Shown one piece after another: positions 34,210 through 41,407 of a stretch of DNA of 41,407 bases. Position 1 is the first letter of the stretch. The number at the start of each line of letters is the position of its first letter. The notes beneath the pieces are model-generated. The model saw only the letters and a program-made list of their open reading frames with translations. It was not told the origin of the DNA and ran no database searches. The DNA lies in NCBI GenBank assembly GCA_910587295.1, contig CAJULP010000045.1, forward strand, positions 1 through 41,407, read 5' to 3'. Source of the stretch: an uncultured Lachnospiraceae bacterium (GTDB lineage: Bacteria; Bacillota; Clostridia; Lachnospirales; Lachnospiraceae). A program made the position numbers and the translations under genes.

Positions 34210-34897
34210 TTTTGTAACCGCACCCCCAGACTGTCTTGATATATTTGGGATCTTCAAAAGAATCGTTCATTTTTTCCCGTATATGTCTGATATGTACGGT
34301 AATGGTGTTGTTGCTTTTGCTGAAGTATTCTTCCCCCCAGACCGCATGGAACAATTCCTCGGCACTGATGACCTGTCCTTTTTTTTGGCAGAGCACATAG
34401 AGAATGGTAAATTCCGTGGGAGTCAGAGAAAGCGGTTCGTCATCCAGGGTACATTCGTGGGTCAGGCTGTTAAGCATAAGGCCCCCTTGTGTGATGATAT
34501 GGGAATCCTCCTGGGAAGCAGGGGCATTGTATTTTTTGTATCTGCGAAGCTGAGCCTTTACCCGGGCAAGGAGCTCTAAGGGGCGGAATGGCTTGGTCAT
34601 ATAATCATCCGCACCCAGGGTCAGGCCGGTGATCTTATCGATTTCCTCTTCTTTTGCCGTCAGCATAATGATCGGGTAATTGTGCTGTTCCCGGATCTTT
34701 TGACAAAGCATAAAACCGTCCATTTTAGGCATCATCACGTCTAAGATGGCAAGGTCAAAGTCCTCCTCCTGGGTGGCTTCGTAGGCCCTTAGGGAGTCAT
34801 AAAAGGAATGGACGGTATAATTTTCATTTCTAAGATAGAGAGATATCAGGTCTGTGATCTCTTTTTCGTCATCAACTACAAGTATTTTTTCGCTCAT
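34199..34897 (-). CDS. vanR: VanR-type response regulator
   Basis: A 232-residue OmpR-type regulator. The receiver domain has VVDDEKE near the N-terminus, phospho-acceptor Asp53 in LAILDVMMPK, and the conserved Lys in MTKPFRP. The C-terminal winged helix includes LTPTEFTILYVLC and ends NTITVHIRHIREKMND...TVWGCGYKIEG. The whole looks like VanR of VanG clusters as I remember them. AAGGAG lies upstream of the ATG. It probably activates the promoter at 28398-28436. It is read toward the van ligase operon but is now separated from it by the 4.6 kb block. Confidence 0.87.
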   Translation of the reverse strand: MSEKILVVDDEKEITDLISLYLRNENYTVHSFYDSLRAYEATQEEDFDLAILDVMMPKMDGFMLCQKIREQHNYPIIMLTAKEEEIDKITGLTLGADDYMTKPFRPLELLARVKAQLRRYKKYNAPASQEDSHIITQGGLMLNSLTHECTLDDEPLSLTPTEFTILYVLCQKKGQVISAEELFHAVWGEEYFSKSNNTITVHIRHIREKMNDSFEDPKYIKTVWGCGYKIEG

Positions 34898-34935
34898 GGT
34901 AAGTTAATCTCCTTATCTGATTTCAATGCAATACT

Positions 34936-34941
34936 ATTATA
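34936..34941 (-). promoter_or_regulatory. vanR -10 box
   Basis: A perfect TATAAT on the minus strand lies about 40 bp upstream of the vanR start. No consensus -35 box is found 16-18 bp further up, which suggests an activated promoter. Confidence 0.4.
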
Positions 34942-35001
34942 CCAGATATAACGAGAGAAACTGTAGTAATGTTTACAAAAAAAGTAAATTTTTTCTTAAG
35001 G

Positions 35002-35428
35002 TAAATTCCCGTTTAGTTGGGTTAAAAGGGTTGTCTAAATATCCGAAGGGAAGGAAATAAAAATCTACGTCACCACGCTAGAATAAAGCGTTCGCGAAAT
35101 GGCTCCTTAAGATTTTTATTGCTTTCTTTTCTGGCTTTTGGCTAACATAAATCCAACGAAACATTCCACTAAGTTCGAATCCACTACTTGGCTGGCTGCC
35201 GCTAATAGCATTATCTATGCCACATTGCGTCAAATAGCCAGCTACGTAGTGGTCAGAAATGTAGTCGAAGAGCCAGTTGGACTTACATGAGCCAATAAAC
35301 CAGCCCTAATATGATGAAAAATCTTAAGGAACCATTTCGCGAATGCTTTATCCGAGCGTGGTGACGTAGATTTTTCATCTTATTAGGGCGGTATTGTTAA
35401 CCATGTAACCCAACTAAACGGGAATTTA
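35002..35428. repeat. 427 bp nested palindrome (MITE or foldback element)
   Basis: This intergenic stretch is one long imperfect palindrome centred near 35215. The ends (35002-35024 and 35406-35428) are perfect 23 bp inverted repeats. Inside, 35059-35117 and 35317-35375 are inverted copies of each other with 4 differences in 59 bp, and each copy can fold on itself through AAAAATCT/AGATTTTT ends. Further arms pair at 35131-35157 with 35276-35303, and at 35181-35197 with 35236-35252. No reading frame of note exists. The terminal TA on each side would fit a TA target duplication as in IS630/Tc1-derived MITEs, but this is inference. With the promoters beside it, it accounts for most of the 609 bp gap between vanR and carA. 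Confidence 0.85.
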
Positions 35429-35431
35429 GTG

Positions 35432-35460
35432 TTGAAGCCTTATTTACCTTGTGCTATAAT
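35432..35460 (+). promoter_or_regulatory. carAB promoter
   Basis: TTGAAG (35432-35437) and TATAAT (35455-35460) are 17 bp apart. The -35 box begins 4 bp after the end of the large palindrome. The leader to carA is only about 40 nt, too short for a PyrR attenuator. Confidence 0.75.
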
Positions 35461-35506
35461 TAAACGATTTGAGTGAAAAAGAACAGGAAAGGGAGGAACA
35501 GGGCAG

Positions 35507-36598
35507 ATGAAGGCTTTTTTGATTTTGGAAGACGGCACTGTTTTCGAGGGGATTCATATCGGCGCCGATAGGGAAATGATCAGTGAGATCGTTTTTAATA
35601 CTTCCATGGCAGGATACCTGGAAGTGCTGACGGATCCGTCTTACGCCGGACAGGCGGTTTGTATGACATATCCCCTGATTGGCAATTATGGTATCTGCAG
35701 GGAAGATATGGAGTCGAAACAGGCGTGGCCGGCAGGGCTTATCGTCAGGGAGCTATCCCGTTTGGCCAGTAATTTCCGGTCAGATATGACCATTCAGGAC
35801 TTTTTGATGGAGCAGGGGATTCCCGGTATTGCCGGTATTGATACCAGGGCGCTTACCAAACTCCTTCGCAAGAAGGGAACGATGAATGGCATGATCACAT
35901 CTGACGAATCTTATCATCTGGACGAAATTCTTCCAAAGCTTAGAGCATATACCACCGGAAATGTGGTAGAAAAAGTAACCTGTTCCCATAAATACGAGAT
36001 AACATGTGCGGCGGACGCAATAGGAAAGCGGGTAGCGCTTTTGGATTTCGGGTCCAAAGAAAATATAACAAGATCCCTTGTAAAGCGTGGATGTGATGTG
36101 ACGGTATATCCGGCGTTTACGAAGGCGGAAGAGATTTTGGCGGATAACCCGGACGGGATCATGTTAAGTAACGGCCCTGGCGACCCCAAGGAATGTGAGG
36201 GGATCATTCAGGAAATCCGGAAACTTTATGAAACCGAGATCCCGATTTTCGCAATCTGTTTGGGACACCAGCTTATGGCCCTGGCAACCGGGGCGGATAC
36301 CTTTAAGATGAAGTACGGGCACCGGGGCGGCAACCACCCGGTGAAAGATTTAAAGACCGGAAAGGTATATATTTCCTCCCAGAACCACGGCTATGTGGTA
36401 GATATGGAAAAGCTGGATCCTGATGTGGCAGTTCCGGCATTTGTGAATGTCAATGACGGAACCAATGAAGGGCTTTCCTATGTGGGGAAGAATATCTTTA
36501 CGGTGCAGTACCATCCGGAAGCATGTCCCGGGCCTCAGGATTCGGGCTATCTGTTTGACCGGTTTATCAAGATGATGGAGGTGGGAGAAGATGCCTAA
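35507..36598 (+). CDS. carA: Carbamoyl-phosphate synthase, small (glutaminase) subunit
   Basis: Releases ammonia from glutamine and passes it to CarB to make carbamoyl phosphate for pyrimidines and arginine. The N-terminal half has the family sequence LEDGTVFEGIHIG and VFNTSMAGYLEVLTDPSYAGQ. The class I glutaminase domain holds nucleophile Cys251 in ICLGHQLMALATGA and His/Glu in VQYHPEACPGP. The length of 363 residues is standard. GGGAGGAA precedes the ATG. It overlaps carB by 8 bp. Confidence 0.97.
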   Translation: MKAFLILEDGTVFEGIHIGADREMISEIVFNTSMAGYLEVLTDPSYAGQAVCMTYPLIGNYGICREDMESKQAWPAGLIVRELSRLASNFRSDMTIQDFLMEQGIPGIAGIDTRALTKLLRKKGTMNGMITSDESYHLDEILPKLRAYTTGNVVEKVTCSHKYEITCAADAIGKRVALLDFGSKENITRSLVKRGCDVTVYPAFTKAEEILADNPDGIMLSNGPGDPKECEGIIQEIRKLYETEIPIFAICLGHQLMALATGADTFKMKYGHRGGNHPVKDLKTGKVYISSQNHGYVVDMEKLDPDVAVPAFVNVNDGTNEGLSYVGKNIFTVQYHPEACPGPQDSGYLFDRFIKMMEVGEDA

Positions 36599-39500
36599 AA
36601 ATCCAAACGTAAAACGAGTCCTGGTGATTGGTTCCGGTCCTATCGTGATCGGCCAGGCGGCGGAGTTTGATTATGCCGGAACCCAGGCCTGCCGTTCCTT
36701 AAAAGAGGAAGGGATGGAGGTTATCTTAGTGAACTCCAATCCGGCAACCATTATGACGGACAGAAACATTGCGGACAAGGTTTACATCGAGCCCCTTACT
36801 GCCAGGGTATTAGAGCAGATCATTGAAAAGGAAAAGCCGGACAGTATCCTGCCAACGTTAGGCGGGCAGGCCGGGTTAAACCTTGGCATGGAACTGGAAG
36901 AGTCAGGGTTTTTGCACTCCCATAACGTCAGGCTTTTAGGCACTACGGCTGCCACCATCAAGAAGGCGGAAGACAGGCAGGAATTTAAGGACACCATGGA
37001 AAAGATCGGGGAGCCTTGTGCAGCGTCAAAGGTGGTAGAGAGCGTGAAGGACGGGGTCGCGTTTACCAATACCATCGGTTATCCGGTGGTGCTGCGCCCG
37101 GCATACACCCTTGGGGGAAGCGGCGGGGGGATCGCCCACAACCAAACGGAATTGGAAAGTATCCTTGAAAACGGCCTGCGTTTATCCCGGGTGGGACAGG
37201 TTTTGGTGGAACGCTGCATTGCCGGGTGGAAGGAGATCGAATATGAAGTGATGCGGGATGGTGCAGGCAACTGCATTACCGTGTGTAATATGGAAAACAT
37301 TGACCCGGTAGGCGTCCATACCGGGGACAGTATGGTGGTGGCTCCTTCCCAGACATTGGGAGATAAGGAGTATCAGATGCTCCGTTCCTCCGCCCTTAAC
37401 ATTATCAATGAGCTTGAGATTACAGGGGGGTGCAACGTGCAGTTTGCCCTTCATCCGACCAGCTTTGAGTATTGCGTGATTGAAGTAAATCCCCGTGTCA
37501 GCCGTTCCTCCGCGCTGGCAAGTAAGGCTACCGGCTATCCCATTGCCAAGGTTGCGGCGAAGATTGCGCTGGGATACACGTTAGATGAGATCAAAAACGC
37601 CATTACGGGAAAGACTTATGCAAGCTTTGAGCCTACGCTGGATTACTGTGTGGTAAAGCTGCCCCGGCTTCCTTTTGATAAATTTATCACGGCAAAGAGA
37701 ACTCTTACCACGCAGATGAAGGCCACCGGCGAGGTGATGAGCATCTGTGATAATTTTGAAGGCGCGTTGATGAAAGCCATCCGTTCTTTGGAACAGCATG
37801 TGGATTGTCTGTTCAGTTATGATTTTAGCGGCCTTTCCGGGGAGGATTTAAAAGAACGGCTGCGAATCGTGGACGACCAGAGGATTTATGTGATTGCGCA
37901 GGCACTCCGAAAGGGGATCGATTATGATACGATCCATGAGATCACCATGATCGACCATTGGTTCATAGATAAGATTGCAATTCTGGTGGAAATGGAACAG
38001 GCACTGAAAACGGGGCCGTTGACGCTTCCTTTATTAAAGGAAGCGAAACGGATGGAATTTCCGGATTGTGTGATCAGCCGGCTTACAGGCATAGGGGAAG
38101 AAGAAATTAAAAAGATGCGTTATGATAACGGGATCGTGGCGGCATATAAGATGGTAGATACCTGTGCGGCGGAATTTGAGGCCAGCACCCCCTATTATTA
38201 TTCCGTTTACGGCAGTGAAAATGAAGCGGTCAAGACCGATCCGCCAAAGAAGGTTCTGGTGTTAGGTTCCGGGCCGATCAGGATTGGGCAGGGGATTGAG
38301 TTTGATTATTGTTCCGTTCATGCAACATGGGCCTTTTCCAAGGCGGGATATGAGACGATCATCATCAATAATAACCCGGAAACCGTAAGCACCGACTTTG
38401 ACATTGCGGATAAGCTGTATTTTGAACCCCTCACCCCGGAGGATGTGGAGAGCATTGTAAGGATAGAAAAGCCTCACGGGGCGGTGGTACAGTTTGGCGG
38501 TCAGACGGCCATTAAGCTGACGGAAAGCCTGATGAAAATGGGTGTGCCCATTTGGGGAACGAAGGCGGAAGATGTGGATGCGGCGGAAGACCGGGAGCTG
38601 TTTGATAAGATCTTAGAGCAGACCGGGATCCCAAGAGCGGCAGGGGGCACGGTCTATACCGCCGAGGAGGCGAAGCAAGTGGCAAACAGGCTGGGATATC
38701 CGGTGTTGGTGCGCCCTTCTTATGTACTTGGCGGACAGGGAATGCAGATTGCCATTTCCGACGAAGAGATAGAAGAGTTTATGGAGATCATCAACCGGAT
38801 CGCACAGGATCACCCGATTTTGGTGGATAAATACCTGCAGGGGAAGGAGATCGAGGTGGATGCGGTGTGCGACGGCACGGATATTCTGATTCCCGGCATT
38901 ATGGAGCATATTGAGCGCACCGGGGTTCATTCCGGGGATAGTATTTCCGTTTATCCGGCGCACACGATTACCGACAGGGTGAAGGAAAAGATTGGGGAGT
39001 ATACCAGAAGGCTGGCAAAAGCGCTGCATGTAAAAGGATTGATTAACATTCAGTTTATTGCCATCGGGGAAGAGGTTTATGTGATTGAGGTGAACCCCCG
39101 TTCCTCCCGTACGGTTCCTTATATCAGTAAAGTGACAGGGATCCCGATCGTGGATCTGGCCACGGAAGTGATCATCGGGAAGACCATCAGGGAACTGGGC
39201 TATGAGCCGGGCTTGCAGCCGGAAGCAGATTATTTTGCGGTGAAGATGCCGGTGTTTTCCTTTGAAAAGATCCGGGGGGCCGAAATCAGCTTAGGGCCGG
39301 AGATGAAATCCACCGGGGAATGCCTTGGCATTGCAAAGACATTTAACGAAGCTTTGTATAAAGCGTTTTTGGGAGCGGGGGTGGATCTTCCCAGGCATAA
39401 GCAGATGATCATTACCGTCAAAGACGCGGATAAAGGGGAAGCAGTGGAGATTGGCAGGCGGTTTGAAAAGCTGGGGTACAAGATCTATGCCACCAGAAGC

Positions 39501-39785
39501 ACTGCGGCGGCTTTAAACGAAGCGGGGGTCAAGGCCAGGAAGGTGAACAAGATTTCCCAGGAATCACCTACCGTTATGGATCTGATCCTGGGCCATCGGA
39601 TTGACCTTGTAATCGATACCCCCACCCAGGGAAGGGATAAATCAAGAGATGGGTTTTTGATCCGGCGGACAGCCATTGAGACCGGGGTCAACTGTATCAC
39701 GGCCATGGATACGGCAAGGGCGCTGGTAACCAGTATGGAAAATGCCAACGGCCGTTTTACGCTGATCGATGTTGCTTCTATATAA
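36591..39785 (+). CDS. carB: Carbamoyl-phosphate synthase, large subunit
   Basis: The ATP-grasp synthase that joins bicarbonate, ammonia and two ATP. At 1064 residues it shows the internal duplication typical of the family: VLVIGSGPIVIGQAAEFDYAG near residue 10 and VLVLGSGPIRIGQGIEFDY near 555, each followed by an ATP-grasp domain (LRPAYTLGGSGGGIA and VRPSYVLGGQGMQIA) and EVNPR(V/S)SRSSA or SRTVP. The C-terminal 120 residues form the allosteric MGS-like domain (from about 935, with RFEKLGYKIYATRSTAAAL). No arginine or other pyrimidine genes are adjacent. Confidence 0.97.
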   Translation: MPKNPNVKRVLVIGSGPIVIGQAAEFDYAGTQACRSLKEEGMEVILVNSNPATIMTDRNIADKVYIEPLTARVLEQIIEKEKPDSILPTLGGQAGLNLGMELEESGFLHSHNVRLLGTTAATIKKAEDRQEFKDTMEKIGEPCAASKVVESVKDGVAFTNTIGYPVVLRPAYTLGGSGGGIAHNQTELESILENGLRLSRVGQVLVERCIAGWKEIEYEVMRDGAGNCITVCNMENIDPVGVHTGDSMVVAPSQTLGDKEYQMLRSSALNIINELEITGGCNVQFALHPTSFEYCVIEVNPRVSRSSALASKATGYPIAKVAAKIALGYTLDEIKNAITGKTYASFEPTLDYCVVKLPRLPFDKFITAKRTLTTQMKATGEVMSICDNFEGALMKAIRSLEQHVDCLFSYDFSGLSGEDLKERLRIVDDQRIYVIAQALRKGIDYDTIHEITMIDHWFIDKIAILVEMEQALKTGPLTLPLLKEAKRMEFPDCVISRLTGIGEEEIKKMRYDNGIVAAYKMVDTCAAEFEASTPYYYSVYGSENEAVKTDPPKKVLVLGSGPIRIGQGIEFDYCSVHATWAFSKAGYETIIINNNPETVSTDFDIADKLYFEPLTPEDVESIVRIEKPHGAVVQFGGQTAIKLTESLMKMGVPIWGTKAEDVDAAEDRELFDKILEQTGIPRAAGGTVYTAEEAKQVANRLGYPVLVRPSYVLGGQGMQIAISDEEIEEFMEIINRIAQDHPILVDKYLQGKEIEVDAVCDGTDILIPGIMEHIERTGVHSGDSISVYPAHTITDRVKEKIGEYTRRLAKALHVKGLINIQFIAIGEEVYVIEVNPRSSRTVPYISKVTGIPIVDLATEVIIGKTIRELGYEPGLQPEADYFAVKMPVFSFEKIRGAEISLGPEMKSTGECLGIAKTFNEALYKAFLGAGVDLPRHKQMIITVKDADKGEAVEIGRRFEKLGYKIYATRSTAAALNEAGVKARKVNKISQESPTVMDLILGHRIDLVIDTPTQGRDKSRDGFLIRRTAIETGVNCITAMDTARALVTSMENANGRFTLIDVASI

Positions 39786-39820
39786 AAGGATACGTGAAAA
39801 CAAGGGGTGAGGAACTTTCG

Positions 39821-40351
39821 ATGGAATTGTTGGCGAAAATGAACCTGAAAAACGCAGTGGAGAGAGTTTTGCATGTGCCGGGCAACTATACCGGAGGCGT
39901 ACTGGAAATGACGCTGGTGGTTGACTGCGGCCTGCCGGATCAGTATGTGCGGGATTTTGCCGGGGAGATTGCAGGCATTCTTCGAATGCACAGTGAAGTA
40001 TTCCGGAATGTGCGGATGAACCTGCTTTTATGGAAAAGTGACAGGGAAATGGAAAATAAGGTGATCCCTCTTTCCTTTCTTCAGACATCGGGTTGTTTTG
40101 AAGATTACAGACAAAGGAAGGAAAACAAGAAACTGGAACAGCTTGCGGCACATCTTAAATTATTTCATGCAAGGTCAAAGCTGATCTTAGCGTTGACCGG
40201 TGAGGAGGTTTTTATTGAGGATGAGCAGGCGCTGATCCAAAATATGAGACCTTTTTTGGGAAAGAAAAGCCTGTTTCTCCTTAAGGATGATCCGGAAGGG
40301 AAGTGGAGAAGGGGAATGGAATTTCCTTTACAGAGAGAGCTTCCGGGATAA
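39821..40351 (+). CDS. Unknown protein downstream of carB
   Basis: I do not recognise this 176-residue soluble protein. It looks like an alternating alpha/beta domain: a strand VLEMTLVVDCGLP, helix DFAGEIAGILRMH, strand MNLLLWKSD, then later LKLILALTGEEVFI and KKSLFLLKDDPEGKW. No catalytic motif, signal peptide or membrane segment is visible. The ATG at 39821 follows GGGGTGAGG by about 8 bp; a GTG at 39794 is an alternative. It lies 35 bp after carB and 25 bp before a LysR gene in the same direction, and may form an operon with the latter. Confidence 0.7.
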   Translation: MELLAKMNLKNAVERVLHVPGNYTGGVLEMTLVVDCGLPDQYVRDFAGEIAGILRMHSEVFRNVRMNLLLWKSDREMENKVIPLSFLQTSGCFEDYRQRKENKKLEQLAAHLKLFHARSKLILALTGEEVFIEDEQALIQNMRPFLGKKSLFLLKDDPEGKWRRGMEFPLQRELPG

Positions 40352-40376
40352 AGGCGGCTGACCGGGAAAGGAGGAT

Positions 40377-41261
40377 ATGGTGGCGGAAAATCTGGAATAT
40401 TATAAGGTGTTTTACCATGTGGCCAAATGTGAAAACCTGACGGCAGCAGCGGCGGAGCTTTCTGTTTCACAGCCTGCGGTGAGCCAGGTCTTAAAACAGT
40501 TGGAGCGGTCTCTTGACACGAAGCTTTTCCTGCGGGCGTCTAAGGGAATCCGCCTTACGGAGCAAGGGCAGATTCTTTATGAGTATGTAAGGGAAGGGTA
40601 TGAGAAAATCCTTTTGGGGGAAAAGATGGTTTCTTCCATGCTTCGCTTAGATTGTGGGGAATTGAAGATCGGGGCCAGCGATATGACGCTGAAATATTAT
40701 CTGCTGCCTTTCCTTGAAAAGTTTCACGAGCAGTACCCGGGGATCAAAGTGACGGTAAATAACGCCCCTACCCCAAGGACGCTGCATCTTCTTCATCAGG
40801 GGAAAATTGATTTCGGGGTGGTCAGCGCCCCCTTTGAGAAGCGGCAGAACCTTTCCGTGAAAGAGGTGCGGGAGTTAGAGGATGTGTTTGTGGCCGGGCG
40901 GAAGTTTATCCAGTACAAAAACCGTATGCTGGATTTGCAGGAGTTGGAAGAACTTCCCATTATCTTTTTGGAAGGGGTCACCAGTACCGGAACTTACATG
41001 GGGGATTTCCTGCGCCATAACGGTGTGAGGATCTCTCCGGAATTTGAACTTGCCACCAGCGATATGATCGTACAGTTTGCCCTTAGAAGTTTAGGGGTTG
41101 GCTGTGTGGTGCGGGATTTTGCACAGGAATATTTAGAGAACGGAAGGCTGTTTGAACTGCGCTTTAACAAGATCATCCCAAAACGCCAGATCTGTGTCGT
41201 GACGGAGGAAAAGGCTTGCCAATCCAGGGCAGCCAAGGAATTTTTAGCAATGATCATTTAA
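40377..41261 (+). CDS. LysR-family transcriptional regulator
   Basis: A 294-residue regulator. The N-terminal helix-turn-helix is NLEYYKVFYHVAKCENLTAAAAELSVSQPAVSQVLKQLERSL (about residues 4-47), followed by a linker helix and a two-lobed effector domain (GELKIGASDMTLKYYLLPFLEKFHEQYPGIKVTV from about residue 95). GGAGG sits just before the ATG. The effector domain reminds me of the LysR group found beside selenium-metabolism genes, and the next gene may be selD, so a link with selenium is possible. This is inference, and the ligand is unknown. Confidence 0.88.
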   Translation: MVAENLEYYKVFYHVAKCENLTAAAAELSVSQPAVSQVLKQLERSLDTKLFLRASKGIRLTEQGQILYEYVREGYEKILLGEKMVSSMLRLDCGELKIGASDMTLKYYLLPFLEKFHEQYPGIKVTVNNAPTPRTLHLLHQGKIDFGVVSAPFEKRQNLSVKEVRELEDVFVAGRKFIQYKNRMLDLQELEELPIIFLEGVTSTGTYMGDFLRHNGVRISPEFELATSDMIVQFALRSLGVGCVVRDFAQEYLENGRLFELRFNKIIPKRQICVVTEEKACQSRAAKEFLAMII

Positions 41262-41365
41262 TAAATGGTGTTAGTCAGAAAATGGGGTGATGGATTTTTA
41301 AAGTCCAGATTATAGGACATCAAATTTGTTATCATAGAGTTATCAAACAGAAAAGGATGACTACT

Positions 41366-41407
41366 ATGAGTAACAATAACCGCATTAAACTGACCAATAT
41401 TATTGCA
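41366..41407 (+). CDS. Start of a gene cut by the window edge, possibly selD
   Basis: Only 14 codons are present, MSNNNRIKLTNIIA, after an AAAAGGA site. The opening resembles selenophosphate synthetase (selenide, water dikinase), where a short variable start is followed by (I/K)RLT and then a GC(A/G)xK motif. That decisive motif lies outside the window. The LysR neighbour gives modest support. Confidence 0.4.
   Translation, partial: MSNNNRIKLTNIIA

Noticed and set aside
33064..34897. Treating this two-component pair as an unrelated system
   Set aside because: Sequence likeness to VanR and VanS, the shared strand and the R-S-then-ligase order make a van assignment more economical, although only a tree would settle it.
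35161..35200. A tRNA T-arm-like string (AAGTTCGAATCC) inside the large palindrome
   Set aside because: The bases flanking the loop do not pair as a T-stem, and no acceptor, D or anticodon arms can be drawn around it.

Overview
The window is chromosomal DNA from an anaerobic gut Firmicute, most likely a Lachnospiraceae (Clostridium cluster XIVa). This rests on protein families and style only: a GlgC/GlgD pair, a PurL with its own glutaminase domain, a CD1871A-type mini-protein beside a polyferredoxin, bile salt hydrolase, HrcA/CIRCE control of groESL, and strong AGGAGG ribosome binding sites. No rRNA, tRNA, CRISPR array, transposase or phage gene was seen.

Layout. 1-8.0 kb: a membrane diguanylate cyclase, peptidase T and a GH29 fucosidase in one run; a CXXC mini-protein with a membrane 4Fe-4S protein; a bile salt hydrolase; an unknown protein; and a second, degenerate GGDEF protein. 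8.0-13 kb: CIRCE-groS-groL and glgC-glgD. 13-18 kb: a DUF6508-like protein, a TetR regulator and full-length purL. 18-21 kb: a two-component system followed by a PepSY lipoprotein whose promoter carries a tandem response-regulator-like site. 21-23 kb (minus strand): apt and a purine permease, divergent from an apparently autoregulated membrane-anchored MerR protein.

24-35 kb is the most interesting part. Read on the minus strand it is a VanG-type D-Ala-D-Ser glycopeptide-resistance cluster: vanR-vanS, then a D-Ala-D-Ser-type ligase, a VanXY peptidase, and a VanT serine racemase split into separate membrane and racemase genes, as in VanL clusters. The racemase has Asn365 where alanine racemases have Tyr354, the substitution linked to serine racemisation. 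A 4.6 kb AT-rich block on the opposite strand lies between vanS and the ligase. It holds an ABC exporter with a frameshifted permease, a DUF1648 mini-protein, an SdpR/SdpI-type pair, and a MarR regulator with a decayed MATE pump. A perfect minus-strand terminator after vanS and a promoter with a tandem TCTTA site before the ligase suggest both halves of the van cluster still work as separate transcription units.

35.0-35.4 kb is a 427 bp nested palindrome between vanR and carA. It has perfect 23 bp ends, near-identical 59 bp inner arms and no coding capacity, and looks like a MITE or foldback element ending 3 bp before the carA -35 box. 35.5-41.4 kb: carA-carB, an unknown protein, a LysR regulator, and the first 14 codons of a gene that may be selD.
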